Shown here in pieces: positions 22,715 to 32,822 of a DNA stretch of 64,000 nucleotides (positions are counted from its first letter, which is position 1; each line of letters begins with the position of its first letter). Position numbers and translations under genes: made by a program. The stretch is from Gerris lacustris (lineage: Eukaryota; Arthropoda; Insecta; Hemiptera; Gerridae), in NCBI GenBank assembly GCA_951217055.1, contig OX578286.1:29146720-29210719 (forward strand), read 5' to 3'. Below the pieces are notes generated by a model. The model worked only from the letters and a program-made list of their open reading frames with translations. It was not told the origin of the DNA and searched no databases.

Positions 22715-24115
22715 ATAAAAAGGTCAAGTGTGTGCTAGTCAGCACACAGCGAGGGTCCGTAGGCAACCCAGTATAGTTTAAGTAGTGTACCCTATTGATG
22801 GTGTTTTTTAAAATGCTAAAAAGCTTACTTTGAACTATCCTATGGGTCTGATATTCTCAAAACACATAAACAAACTTCTGATAAAGTATTTTTTTTCCAC
22901 TGAACCGGACTACAACCATATAAATACATCGAAAAAACCATAATTTTAAAAAAAATATAATTTTTTAAAAAATATAAGGAAAAATAGCAATTTTGGTGTT
23001 CCAAAGAAATCGCACATTAAAGTCTTATGAATCCAAAAAAGTGTTTTTAAATAAACAGGTTAAGTGTATGCTAGTCAGCACACAGCGAGGGTCCGTAGGC
23101 AACCCAGTATAGTTTAAGTAGTGTACCCTATTGATGGTGTTTTTTAAAATGCTAAAAAGCTTACTTTGAACTATCCTATGGGTCTGATATTCTCAAAACA
23201 CATAAACAAACTTCTGATAAAGTATTTTTTTTCCACTGAACCGGACTACAACCATATAAATACATCGAAAAAACCATAATTTTAAAAAAAATATAATTTT
23301 TTAAAAAATATAAGGAAAAATAGCAATTTTGGTGTTCCTAAGAAATCGCACATTAAAGTCTTATGAATCCAAAAAAGTGTTTTTAAATAAACAGGTTAAG
23401 TGTATGCTAGTCAGCTCACAGCGAGGGTCCGTAGGCCACACTATATAGTGTTTAACTGTAAAGTGTGTACACAGTGTTTTTTTAAAATGCTAAAAAGCTT
23501 ACTTTGAACCATTCTAAGGGTCAGATATTCTTATAACACACTCTAATAAAGTATTTTTTTCCCCCACTGAACCGGACTACAACCATATAAATACATCGAA
23601 AAGACCATAATTATAGAAAAACGTATTTTGTCAATAAAAAATAAAATAATATTTTTTTTTTCGAAATTTCCAAAAAGTGGTATCTTTACTTTTGGTCGAA
23701 GAATGTTCAGGAATATTTTCAGATTTTTTGCACTTCACATAAGGGAGATAGAGGGGGGGACACGTTTCACACACACTTCAAACTTACCTACGCTCGCCCT
23801 ATCAAAGTTATATCCAAAGAATTATATATTTTTGTAATCAGCTCGACTCACCCTTTTATATGATACCCCTTACCGGTGTCGAAAAAAAACAAAAAAAATT
23901 TAAGTTTTTTTACCCTAATTTTTTTGAAAAATATTTTTTTTTTAATTCACTATATTTTTAAAATATGTGGGTAGGTACAAGACACATACATGCCAAATTT
24001 CAAAGTGATCGGACGAAAGGTGTAGCCGTGAGAGCAGGCGACAGGACGGACGGACAGACACACGCAGGAAAATATAAGGGTCCTTGGTTTTGCCTACGAA
24101 CCCTAAAAACGTTAT
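22715..24115 (+). repeat. Repeat family H, partial tandem triplication
   Basis: Two units of about 335 bp (22715-23055 and 23056-23395) appear almost identical. Each begins with the hairpin GCTAGTCAGC-type sequence and GAGGGTCCGTAGGCAACCCA and ends AAAAAGTGTTTTTAAATAAA. A third, more diverged unit continues as a complete H element to GGTTTTGCCTACGAACCC at about 24110. It passes the core CAAATTTCAAAGTGATCGGA and GACGGACGGACAGACACACG. AGGGTYCGTAGGC-like motifs are inverted at the two ends. No coding sequence is evident. Confidence 0.8.
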
Positions 24116-24596
24116 TAATAGAAAAAATATACAGTAATTTTACAGTGTGTAGAGATATTATCACCTTTTTCATTCAACTTCTTGCTCTAAGTATAAACAT
24201 TCTCTTCTCTATATTTACTATTTTATTATTTCTTTCTCTTTATTTATATTCCTTATCCTTTTTTCAAGAGAGCTAAACAGCTCGAGGAAAATATTTAGTA
24301 AATAAAAATAATATTATTTTCCATATTTTATCTTCTTCTATCCTAGAATTTGAAAATCCACAAATAAATAAACACTGAAAAAAAAAAACTTTCAACAAAA
24401 ATGTATTTGGAAATTATTTATTTATTCACATATATATATAATAAAGCGCACCTGGTTCTCTTTTTTATCTTTCAATATATCATCGAATAAATTCCAATAT
24501 ATTTTCCCTTTTTTATTTTTTTTTATTTTGAAATCCACGAGAAAAGCCAGCCACCAATTTTTTTTATTGAAATACTTTCATATCATCATCTTAATA

Positions 24597-24669
<73 letters not shown>

Positions 24670-25336
24670 ATAATAATACTAAAATAAATGACTCTCAAAG
24701 AGAAATAAAATATATTTTATCTATTGCCATCTCTTTTTGTAAACAGTATTGTCTATATCTATATTTTTATTTTAATATTAATAAATAGTGTGCCAATTAG
24801 TGTGGCGCATAGCTTCCTCGCGTCCTGTTTCGTATAATTTAATGTTTTCGTGCTTTTACAGCGTATTTGAGTCGTTTTCAAATAAATAAGGCATTACGAT
24901 ACTGTCCCGGGTATATTTTTTTAAATTTTCACCAAAATTTTAACTATGTAATAGTTGTCAGATTAAAATTATACTCGGTTCAATTTTTAGGGTTTGTAGA
25001 TACTACTCAAAACCCTCTTGGTTTATAGGGCCCGAACCGTTTAAGCTAAAGTATTGCAATTTGAAACACTGGTGCAACTTTTTAGCCTAAGCACAGAAAA
25101 AATTCACAAAAGTTAAAAATTAAATACGTGCATGCGCAATTCGCAAAAATGTGGCAAACTCAATTTTTATTTTTTTTTTTAATTTTTGAATAGGGTATCA
25201 AATGAAAGCTGCTGAAGAGTAGGTTACAAATATATAAATGCAATGAGGTTATTCATGATATACTTTTTCTTTTTTTTTCAGTGGTTTATAATATATTATG
25301 TAAATTATCATAATATATAATCTTAAAAACATTAAA
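24116..25336. other. AT-rich stretch with a (TA)n tract
   Basis: Holds (TA)n at 24600-24666, a reversed E right end at 24788-24835 (GCCAATTAGTGTGGCGCATA) and the dispersed motif GGGTATCAAATGAAAGCTGC at 25192-25215. No gene is seen. It is the left flank of the retrotransposon. Confidence 0.6.
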
Positions 25337-25353
25337 TACTATATAGATTATAT
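25337..25353 (+). repeat. 17-bp target-site duplication, left copy
   Basis: TACTATATAGATTATAT, identical to 30523-30539. It marks the 5' junction of the retrotransposon. Confidence 0.9.
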
Positions 25354-25427
25354 GTGTCAATGTGTCTTTGTTTCAGAAGGAGACGGGGCGCCCAACCCCA
25401 AAAGAGATAGAAAGGACTGAGAGCGAG

Positions 25428-26774
25428 ATGGAGGATATTTTGCTAGGGGAGAAGGAGGAACAAGTAGAGACCTCCGGACCCCTAGAGGAAGGAAGTCGCC
25501 TAGTGTCTCCAGTCAGCACGGAGGAGGACCAATCCAGGTCAGACTCGGCTGATTGGAAGGTAGAAAAGAGGCGAAAAAGGAATAAGGCCAACAAAAAGAG
25601 GCAAAGAGAGAGGTCCCGGATGAGGGCTAATGAAGAAAAGGCAAAGAGCAGGGAGGAAGGGTCCTCGAAAGGGGACCCGAAGACTCGAGCTCCGGCCCCT
25701 TTTGTGAAGCCCTCTAGGACCACTGGGAAAGAGAAGAGGGAGGACTTTCCAACCCTGGAGGAGGCTAGTCAAGGCAGCCACAAGGGAAGAGTACCTGGAC
25801 CAAGGAAGACGACGAGGGGTCCTGGCGCCAGAGATGCTGCTAGGGGCAGACAGAAGGAGGAGAGAAGAATTATTCTCCCAACTGCTCCTAGATCAGTCAG
25901 AGAAGGTGAAGAAGCGACGACGCCTCCTCCAGGTAATAAGAGAACAAGAGGAGCTTTGGGTACCCCCTCTTCGGGAGATTTCACACCCAAAAGAATTAAG
26001 GACACGGGTGTGTCACCCCTTAAAAGGTCAGAAGCCGCCAATGTGGCCCCTGCCTCTTGCTCTGCTACGGAGGGACCTACACCAGGGTCCTTCAGAGACG
26101 TAGTCAGGGGGGGAGGAAGGGAGCTACAGCTGGTGGTGATCTCGAACCGAGAAGGAGGGAAAGTCACAACTGAGGAAGGTGACGCTTTGAGGAAAAACCT
26201 GAAGAGGCTCTCCCTAGAAAGCATGGGAGACTGGGAGAAGAGATCAGGCGTCATACTAAGGTTCTGGCAGTCGGGCATCGTGGAACCAGGGTGGTTCCTG
26301 ATAACTGCCGTAGATAAGGAGACTAGAGATTGGACCTATCAGAATTGGAGGCCACCCTCTATAGGCGACATTGATTTTAAGGTCATCTATCAGAGGGAGG
26401 CTCCATGGCCTACTAAGATAGGGATCAATATTAGAGAGGAGGAGAAGCCTGATCCAGAGGAGATCAGGCTGGAGATGCACTTAAGGAATAGTCTGCCGGG
26501 GGCCACAGAATGGAAATTGGACCACATATCGGGAGAGCCAGGAAACTGGCACGTGGTTATGTGGATTCCAAGATCCTCTGTTAAGGCCCTCGATGATGTA
26601 AGGTGGCGGGTCTTCTTGGGCCTGATCTCAGTGTCGGTGCATCGGGTCCGAGGAGTCCCGGCCCCAACAAGGAAACCTCCCGCATCAGAGGAAAAAGGCA
26701 GAGGAAGGAAGGACGACGCCAGTGGCAGACCACCCAGAACGGGTGGTGGAAGCCACTCGCAAAAACAAAATTAA
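25428..26774 (+). CDS. Retrotransposon ORF1 protein, DUF4780-like
   Basis: 448 residues from the first in-frame ATG (25428); an upstream GTG at 25362 is in frame but unlikely to start a eukaryotic protein, and a TAG closes the frame at 25344-25346. The N-terminal part is acidic, then strongly basic (about residues 47-70, RRKRNKANKKRQRERSR), followed by a low-complexity Pro/Gly/Arg region. The C-terminal part (about 233-410) resembles the DUF4780 family found in arthropod retrotransposon proteins, with LQLVVISNREGGKVTTEEGD and WFLITAVDKETRDWTYQNWR. Unlike many I- and jockey-type ORF1 proteins it has no CCHC zinc knuckles. Expected role: binding the element RNA as a nucleoprotein chaperone. The domain name is recognised from pattern, not from a search. 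Confidence 0.85.
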   Translation: MEDILLGEKEEQVETSGPLEEGSRLVSPVSTEEDQSRSDSADWKVEKRRKRNKANKKRQRERSRMRANEEKAKSREEGSSKGDPKTRAPAPFVKPSRTTGKEKREDFPTLEEASQGSHKGRVPGPRKTTRGPGARDAARGRQKEERRIILPTAPRSVREGEEATTPPPGNKRTRGALGTPSSGDFTPKRIKDTGVSPLKRSEAANVAPASCSATEGPTPGSFRDVVRGGGRELQLVVISNREGGKVTTEEGDALRKNLKRLSLESMGDWEKRSGVILRFWQSGIVEPGWFLITAVDKETRDWTYQNWRPPSIGDIDFKVIYQREAPWPTKIGINIREEEKPDPEEIRLEMHLRNSLPGATEWKLDHISGEPGNWHVVMWIPRSSVKALDDVRWRVFLGLISVSVHRVRGVPAPTRKPPASEEKGRGRKDDASGRPPRTGGGSHSQKQN

Positions 26775-26778
26775 AATG
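26772..26778 (+). promoter_or_regulatory. Stop-start junction between ORF1 and ORF2
   Basis: ORF1 ends with TAA at 26772-26774 and the preferred ORF2 ATG is at 26776-26778, giving TAAAATG. ORF2 is in the +1 frame relative to ORF1, and its frame is open upstream to at least an ATG at 26722. Two mechanisms are therefore possible: termination-reinitiation at this junction, or +1 frameshifting within the overlap. The endonuclease homology starts right after the 26776 ATG, which favours reinitiation. Confidence 0.6.
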
Positions 26779-29700
26779 ATTAAGGTAAAACACATTAATC
26801 TACAACATAGTCGAGACGCTGTAGGTGAACTACAGAAAACCTTGACCATTAATGATTCGATAATTGTGTTAATTCAGGAACCCTATGTTTTTAGAGGAGT
26901 GGTGAGAGGGATGAGGAGATCTGGTCTGCGGCTTGTAGTAGGAGGGAAGGAGGGACCAGAAGAGGTAAGCCCTAGGACCTGCATCGCGGCGACAGAGGAC
27001 CTGGAGATCACCCCAATTCCTCTACTAGGGACCCGCGATGCAACAGCCGTTATCCTAGACTATAAGGTAAAAGGTAAACAAAATAAGGTAATTTTGGCAA
27101 GTCTGTACTTGCCCTATGATAGGATAAACCTTCCCCCCACCAGAGAACTGATAAACATTGTCAGATTCTCCGAGGAGAAGGACATACCGGTGATTATAGG
27201 ATGTGATGTAAATGCACATCACCATGCTTGGGGCAGCACAGACTGCAACAGCAGAGGAGATGCTTTGCTAGAATATCTGGCATCCACCGAATTAGAGGTA
27301 ATAAATAAGGGAACGGAGCCAACATTCATTAATAGAATCCGTACACAGGTAATTGACGTCACCTTGGCATCAAGGAAAATAGCAAGGAAAATACAAGACT
27401 GGCATGTTTCATCGGACATTCTGATGTCCGATCATCGCATGATAAGTCTCTGTTTTCAGGTTGATTATGTGGAGGAAACACCAAAGAGACATCCTAGGAA
27501 AACAGACTGGGAAATCTTTGATGAGGGACTTGAGAATTTTCTAGGAATGACTCAACCAAAGGACATAACTGACCCGGGAACTCTGGAAGAAGAGGCAGAG
27601 AATCTGGGTTCAGGCATAATAGAAGCCTTCAAAGAAGCGTGTCCCCTTAAGTCCAGGCCCCATAAGGAAGTGACGTGGTGGGATAGAAGACTGGACGTTC
27701 TCCGAAAGGCAGCAAGAAGGGCCTACAACAAAGCCTTCAAAAACAAAGAGCAAGGTGAACTATGGGACCGCTTCAGGGAGGCTAGAAGGAATTTCAAGAA
27801 AGAAATAAGGAAATGCAAAAGAACCAGCTGGAGAGACTTCTGCAAAGGAATTGAGTCCTTGCCAGAGGCGACCAGACTGGTTAGAATTTTAAGCAGTGAG
27901 GGAAATAGCGGAGCCCTAGGCTCGATAAAAAGGCTGGATGGTACCTGGACTCTAAGTGTTGAGGAAACCCTAGAACACCTGTTACTTATTCACTTCCCAG
28001 GGGAAGGAAATAGGGCCGAAACTGAGTATGGAGGTCCGGTTGCAGAGAGCAACTGGGACCTGGCGACCCGCCTAGTAACAGAAGAGTCAATTAAATGGGC
28101 CATCAAGGAATTTGAACCCTTTAAGGCTGCTGGACCCGACGAAATCTTCCCAGCTTTACTACAAAAGGGAATGGATCGCCTGGTATCCAGAATTAAGGTA
28201 CTATTTAGAGGTAGTGTAGCGTTGGGCGTGGTGCCGGAGGTATGGAAGGCTGCTAGGGTGGTCTTTATCCCTAAACCAGGGAAGACAGACTACACCCTGG
28301 CCAAATCTTTCCGACCCATTAGTCTCACGTCCTTTATGCTTAAGACTTTGGAAAGGATAATAGATAAATTTCTAATGGAGGAGATTCTACCTAGAAGTCC
28401 GCTGCATGTTAATCAACATGCATACCTCAAAGGGAAATCAACAGAAACAGCCCTTCATGCGGTTACTTATAGGATAGAAAAAGGGATACAACGAGGAGAC
28501 TATATTTTGGCTCTCTTCTTTGATGTGGAAGGAGCCTTTGATAAAGCAAAGATGAGGAATATAGAAGAGGAACTTCTGATGAGGAACACTCCTCGAGCCA
28601 TCATTGAATGGATATTGTCCTCCCTGAGGGGGAGGAAAGTGGACTCATCACTGAATGACACCAAGGTTACTATCCGGGTTACGGGAGGCTGCCCCCAGGG
28701 TAGCTGCCTCTCACCGCATCTGTGGTGTCTGGTGATGGATGGGCTCTTGAGGAGGCTGACAAAGGAGGATTTATATGTTCAGGCGTACGCAGATGATGGA
28801 CTAGTCTTGGTAAGAGGCAAGTTCCTAGAAACATGCTGCGATAGGATGCAACTCGCCTGTAGGATTATTGAAGGATGGTGTAAAGACGTCGGACTCTCAG
28901 TCAATCCATCTAAGACTGAGCTGATGGTCTTTACCAGAAAAAGGAAAATAGCGGGATTTAAGGCCCCCAAAATATTTGGCCAAGAGCTCAGTTTGGCAAA
29001 AGAGGTTAAATACCTAGGTGTTACCTTCGACCCAAAAATGGCCTGGAGGATACATATAGATAAGGTAATAGGAAAGGCCACTATGATGTTCTGGCAACTG
29101 AGGCGAGCAGTGGGGAATAGATGGGGATTATCCCCCAAAATTCTCAAATGGCTGTATACAGAGGCAATCAGACCAAAAATCCAATATGGGGCTCTGATCT
29201 GGTGGCCAAGGATAAGAACAGCCAGCTCAGCCAAGAGGCTCGACAAAGTTCAGAGGCTAGCTTGTAGAAGCATAACAGGTGTAATGAGGACGACACCTAC
29301 AGCTGCCTTAGAGGCTCTTGTAGGCATCCCTCCACTTAGGATATGGATTGAAGGAGTGGCCATTGCATCATATGTCAGGCTCAGAGACAACGGGCAATGG
29401 CTAGGGAAAGGAATCCTAACTGGACACTTGGAAATCGAAAGGGTGGCTGAGACAAAGATCCCCTATACTGCGATCAGAGTGTTAGGAAAGGAACATAAGT
29501 TAAAACTTAAGAGGAAGTATAAGGTAGAAATACCATCAAGAGCCAGATGGGAAAAAGGAGAGATAGAATTCGATAAGGAAACTCTGGTGGCATACACAGA
29601 TGGCTCAAAGAATGAAGCCGGAATGTCAGGAGCGGGACTGTTCTTGGAAAAGTCTGGCACCCAAAAGAGTTTCCCGTTAGGCACACTCACCACCGTCTTC

Positions 29701-30438
29701 CAGGCGGAGATCTATGCCATCCTAGAGGTGGCAAGACAGCCCGAGGTGGTGGAAGCAACAGCTAAGTCTATAGCTATATGCTCGGATAGCCAAGCGGCAC
29801 TACACGCTCTCGATGCTCCTAGTGCAACCTCTGCACTGGTGAGGGAGTGTCGGGAGACACTAGAGCTGCTGGCAGAGAGTAAGGAGGTAACACTGCTCTG
29901 GGTCCCAGGACACCAAGGGATCCCAGGGAACGAGAAAGCAGATGAGGTAGCAAAAGCAGGAGCCTCTATTCCTTTCTGTGGACCGGAACCCGCAGTTGAC
30001 TGGTCGAAAGGTCAGGTCAAATCAGCCATTAAGAAGTGGGTGTGGGATGAAGCAGATAAGGAATGGTTGAGCACAGAGGGATGCAGGCAGTCCAAGATGT
30101 TACTGCCGAAGATAAATAAAAGGAAAACCAGATGGCTGCTAGGACTGAGCAGGACCAACCTGAGAAATCTGGTTGGAGTGCTAACTGGACACTGCAGGCT
30201 CAGAAGGCATCTGGCATTACTAAAAGTAGAAGAGGATCCCACATGTCCAGTGTGTGGTGAGGAGGAGGAAACAGCTTACCATTTTCTGGGAGTGTGTGAA
30301 GGATATGGGAGATTACGCTTTCATATCTTAGGGAATGGAGAAATTAGGGAGAGGGAACTTGAAACTCTGAAGTGGCAAGATATCCTCTCCTTTATAATCC
30401 AAACTAAAAGGTTTGAGGATGAGGTGGAGGTGGTTTGA
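26776..30438 (+). CDS. Retrotransposon ORF2: endonuclease, RT, RNase H
   Basis: 1220 residues from the ATG at 26776; the ATG at 26722 would add 18 residues lying over the end of ORF1. Domains in order: endonuclease/exonuclease/phosphatase fold (about 1-230) with QEP at 34-36, DVNAHH from 144 and SDH at 218-220. Reverse transcriptase follows (about 440-760) with KAAGPDEI, FIPKPGK, SFRPISLTS, the catalytic FFDVEGAFD (Asp 583), GCPQGSCLSP and YADD at 671-674. RNase H (about 937-1065) has Asp 942, Glu 978, Asp 1004 and Asp 1056 in YTDGS, QAEIYA, SDSQAA and NEKAD. A C-terminal CPVC...H...C motif (1157, 1160, 1169, 1174) completes it. All catalytic residues I would expect are present. It would nick target DNA and prime reverse transcription there. 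No frameshift or stop was seen, so it may still be active. Confidence 0.95.
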   Translation: MIKVKHINLQHSRDAVGELQKTLTINDSIIVLIQEPYVFRGVVRGMRRSGLRLVVGGKEGPEEVSPRTCIAATEDLEITPIPLLGTRDATAVILDYKVKGKQNKVILASLYLPYDRINLPPTRELINIVRFSEEKDIPVIIGCDVNAHHHAWGSTDCNSRGDALLEYLASTELEVINKGTEPTFINRIRTQVIDVTLASRKIARKIQDWHVSSDILMSDHRMISLCFQVDYVEETPKRHPRKTDWEIFDEGLENFLGMTQPKDITDPGTLEEEAENLGSGIIEAFKEACPLKSRPHKEVTWWDRRLDVLRKAARRAYNKAFKNKEQGELWDRFREARRNFKKEIRKCKRTSWRDFCKGIESLPEATRLVRILSSEGNSGALGSIKRLDGTWTLSVEETLEHLLLIHFPGEGNRAETEYGGPVAESNWDLATRLVTEESIKWAIKEFEPFKAAGPDEIFPALLQKGMDRLVSRIKVLFRGSVALGVVPEVWKAARVVFIPKPGKTDYTLAKSFRPISLTSFMLKTLERIIDKFLMEEILPRSPLHVNQHAYLKGKSTETALHAVTYRIEKGIQRGDYILALFFDVEGAFDKAKMRNIEEELLMRNTPRAIIEWILSSLRGRKVDSSLNDTKVTIRVTGGCPQGSCLSPHLWCLVMDGLLRRLTKEDLYVQAYADDGLVLVRGKFLETCCDRMQLACRIIEGWCKDVGLSVNPSKTELMVFTRKRKIAGFKAPKIFGQELSLAKEVKYLGVTFDPKMAWRIHIDKVIGKATMMFWQLRRAVGNRWGLSPKILKWLYTEAIRPKIQYGALIWWPRIRTASSAKRLDKVQRLACRSITGVMRTTPTAALEALVGIPPLRIWIEGVAIASYVRLRDNGQWLGKGILTGHLEIERVAETKIPYTAIRVLGKEHKLKLKRKYKVEIPSRARWEKGEIEFDKETLVAYTDGSKNEAGMSGAGLFLEKSGTQKSFPLGTLTTVFQAEIYAILEVARQPEVVEATAKSIAICSDSQAALHALDAPSATSALVRECRETLELLAESKEVTLLWVPGHQGIPGNEKADEVAKAGASIPFCGPEPAVDWSKGQVKSAIKKWVWDEADKEWLSTEGCRQSKMLLPKINKRKTRWLLGLSRTNLRNLVGVLTGHCRLRRHLALLKVEEDPTCPVCGEEEETAYHFLGVCEGYGRLRFHILGNGEIRERELETLKWQDILSFIIQTKRFEDEVEVV

Positions 30439-30522
30439 GGGGTGTGGGTACGTCTGGGGTTGGCAAAAAGGATCCAAAGATGGTCTGTTTGCCAGGCTAG
30501 GCCTCCCCGCCCTTACTACTAC
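30439..30522 (+). other. LINE 3' region and ACT-repeat tail
   Basis: 84 bp after the TGA at 30436-30438: GC-rich GGGGTGTGGGTACGTCTGGG, GCCAGGCTAGGCCTCCCCGC, then (ACT)n merging into the duplicated target. The 3' region of such elements is normally where the reverse transcriptase recognises its RNA. Simple-repeat ends in place of poly(A) are known for I-type elements. Confidence 0.75.
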
Positions 30523-30539
30523 TACTATATAGATTATAT
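30523..30539 (+). repeat. 17-bp target-site duplication, right copy
   Basis: Identical to 25337-25353. Because the tail repeat is ACT and the target starts TACT, the exact junction is ambiguous by about 3-4 bases. Confidence 0.9.
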
Positions 30540-30767
30540 AATCTTTGACAAATTTTAATTGTTTATTAACACTTAATACCATATCAAAAATATATTGGTA
30601 GTTTTATTAATCTAATTATTAATATTATTTATTTTGAAATATATAATTCAGTACTAAATATGATTTTGACCTTATTTATTTTATTTTTTAAATTGAAATA
30701 TTTAATCTTATTCATTTATTTACTTTTGATTTTCCATTTATTTTGTTTATTCGATTTAATAGTTATT

Positions 30768-31396
30768 TATGCACCTAGGAAGTAAAGTAAGCCATTATTC
30801 CCTTATCGAAAAAGTGGGTCTTCGGCTTCGCCTCAAGAACCATGGTCCCTATCTCCGAGGCACAGCCGAGGGAATTAGAGTTTTTAGTTCCCGAGGCGCA
30901 GCCGAGAGAATAACGCCAGCCGATGAAGATAATTATTGCGAGGGGAATAATGGCAATTTACTCACGAGGTACATACAATGTTTTATCTCAAGTTGGGAGA
31001 AAATACACATTTTCGTCCATTGCACAGTTTTTATATATTATTTTAATAAATATAACAATAATTATTAGCACTTTTAATAGCAGATATAGGAGATTCAATA
31101 TTAAAAACAAATAAGAATTGGAATTAAACTCAAGTAGAAGGTTATTTAGATACAGGTTATAAACAATGATAATGAAGGTCGAAAGAGCAGTGTCACCAAC
31201 CTGATTTCAACAACTTCATTAGCCAATCATTTTATACTATTTATAAAATAATTAATTTGGCAATCCTTACTTTTTCGCTCTACTTTTGCTTTTTCTCCCT
31301 ACTTTTTGAGTTCTGGGAAGACCAGACTTACTTTAGTTTCTCAAAACTAATCCAAAATCAAAACTTTTTCTCCCTACTGGAGATAAAATATGTTAT
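30768..31396 (+). repeat. Repeat family I, copy 2
   Basis: Diverged copy of 13785-14525: AGGAAGTAAAGTAAGCC, GGTCTTCGGCTTCGCCTC, CCGAGGCACAGCCGAGGGAA, CCCGAGGCGCAGCCGAGAGA, CTCACGAGGTACATACAA, and a right edge CTCCCTACTGGAGATAAAAT. It follows a short AT-rich spacer (30540-30767). No protein function was recognised in the overlapping open frames. Confidence 0.6.
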
Positions 31397-31409
31397 TAAT
31401 TTAAGCCAA

Positions 31410-31831
31410 GCTTGTGAGTAGACGTGTTTCATGATCCCATTCTGGACGTTTCCTTGGCCACTCTTTGCCAAGTTTCCTTGTCACAACACTTTCTCATCTC
31501 TTCGTCCATTCTTGCTACAGGTCTTCCTCTTCCTCTCTTCTTCTCCCATGAGTGCCACTGTTACAAAGCCTTGGACCACCGTCCGTCGTTTCTTCTGACT
31601 GAGTGACCGGCCCATCCCCATTTCTTTTCAACCATTATTTTCCCGATGTCTTACATCTCGGTCTTGCTTCTCAGCCACTCATTTGATTTTCTCTCTCTCC
31701 TTGTAATCTTCAGCATACTTCTTTCCATTTGTCTCTGGGTTACTCGCATCTTTTCAATTACTTTCTGTGTTAGCACCCAGGTCTCCACACCATATATTAA
31801 CACTGGTAGTACGCATTTATTCCATAGTTTT
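31410..31831 (-). pseudogene. RTE-clade reverse transcriptase fragment, broken
   Basis: On the minus strand this reads LWNKCVLPVLIYGVETWVLT, MERSMLKITRRERKSNEWL, KKWGWAGHSVRRNDGRWSKA and RGRGRPVARMDEEM. It is the same C-terminal region as the copy at 3557 but clearly diverged. At least two stops interrupt it (after KTEM and after KAL), and its end is frame-disturbed. It abuts family G copy 3. An older, dead insertion. Confidence 0.8.
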
Positions 31832-32822
31832 TTGGAACAAAATTCCTTATAAGAGCCCGGGAGTGAATCCGAAAAAAACGACCGTCACGAAATCTACCGA
31901 TAACGATAACTTGAGTAAAAGATGACTGAGTTAGTAGACATTTGGTATACATGTTCATTTTACCAAGAGTTCGTTGGACAACGTTATCCGCCCAAGCGTT
32001 CACGCGCAACGCTCACTTAAACGTAAGCTTCAAATTTAAAATTGGAATTTTAGGACAGGAAAAAAAATGCTAACTTCATCTATTTAATGAGACAAACAAC
32101 TTTTATGAATATTTTTTTTTAGTAAAACAAACACCGACACTGCTATGAAGTGATAAAGATTGCTAAATTTATTAAAGCGGACCTAAACTTTTAAAATAAA
32201 GAAAAAGCGTTTTTACAGATATCTTACGTTTTAACGTACGACGACGTAACGTTTTTTTCTTTAGACCGTACCTCACTAACTCCCTCACATCTATACTTTA
32301 CGGTTGCTAACTTCATCTTAATAAGTTTTAACGTACTTAACGATTTTAATAAAACTTCTTACACATCGTCTAAAGTACTATTGAAACAGGCATGTATAAT
32401 TTCAACCTGATACAAGCAGACGTTTTTGAGTAGGGAAGAGATATAATTTATAATATTTTAAATTAGTAGGCCGGGTAGGTAGACAACAGTCCTATTTCCT
32501 ACCAACTACAAACATACTCTTTAACTATAGGGCTCATCATGATTAATTTTTTTCTCAATATTCGATACATATTTATTGTTAGACGCTTGCTTTAATGGTA
32601 CAAATAATCTTTTAATTTTGCCTTAACTCCGCTAGGTACAAACAGTTAGTTACTTTTAATTTTGTCTCTTTTTTAACGCCACCTTGTATAAGTAGTTAGC
32701 AAGGTGTACGTACTTAGCGGTGATGATATTATGTGATTTTATTTTATTTTTTTTTTTTTTTCATATTTAATGAAAAATGTAAGGGACTTTGTTCCTACCG
32801 CATGTCCCGCGACATCACAGGT
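31832..32822 (+). repeat. Repeat family G, copy 3
   Basis: Begins TTGGAACAAAATTCCTTATA (decayed end hairpin) and GCCCGGGAGTGAATCCGAAA. It passes the F/G module and ends near AAGGGACTTTGTTCCTACCG, with GCGACATCACAG. It is longer than copies 1 and 2 because of extra sequence around 32200-32330. Confidence 0.75.

Larger units (their letters stand above)
25354..30522 (+). mobile_element. Intact non-LTR retrotransposon (I/R1-like, with RNase H)
   Basis: About 5.17 kb flanked by a perfect 17-bp direct repeat. It has a short leader (25354-25427), two long open frames with no disruption, an 84-bp 3' region and an ACT-repeat end (about 30514-30522). There is no poly(A). ORF order, apurinic-type endonuclease, reverse transcriptase, RNase H and the C-terminal Cys/His motif place it among the RNase H-bearing LINEs of the I/R1/Loa assemblage. 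The exact clade needs a tree. Its base composition is clearly GC-richer than its flanks, and codons are not AT-biased like the surroundings. The short leader could mean slight 5' truncation, although no ORF is lost. Confidence 0.95.

Noticed and set aside
25362..25427. Extension of ORF1 upstream to GTG at 25362
   Set aside because: GTG is not a likely eukaryotic start and the frame is closed by a TAG at 25344-25346; the first ATG is at 25428.
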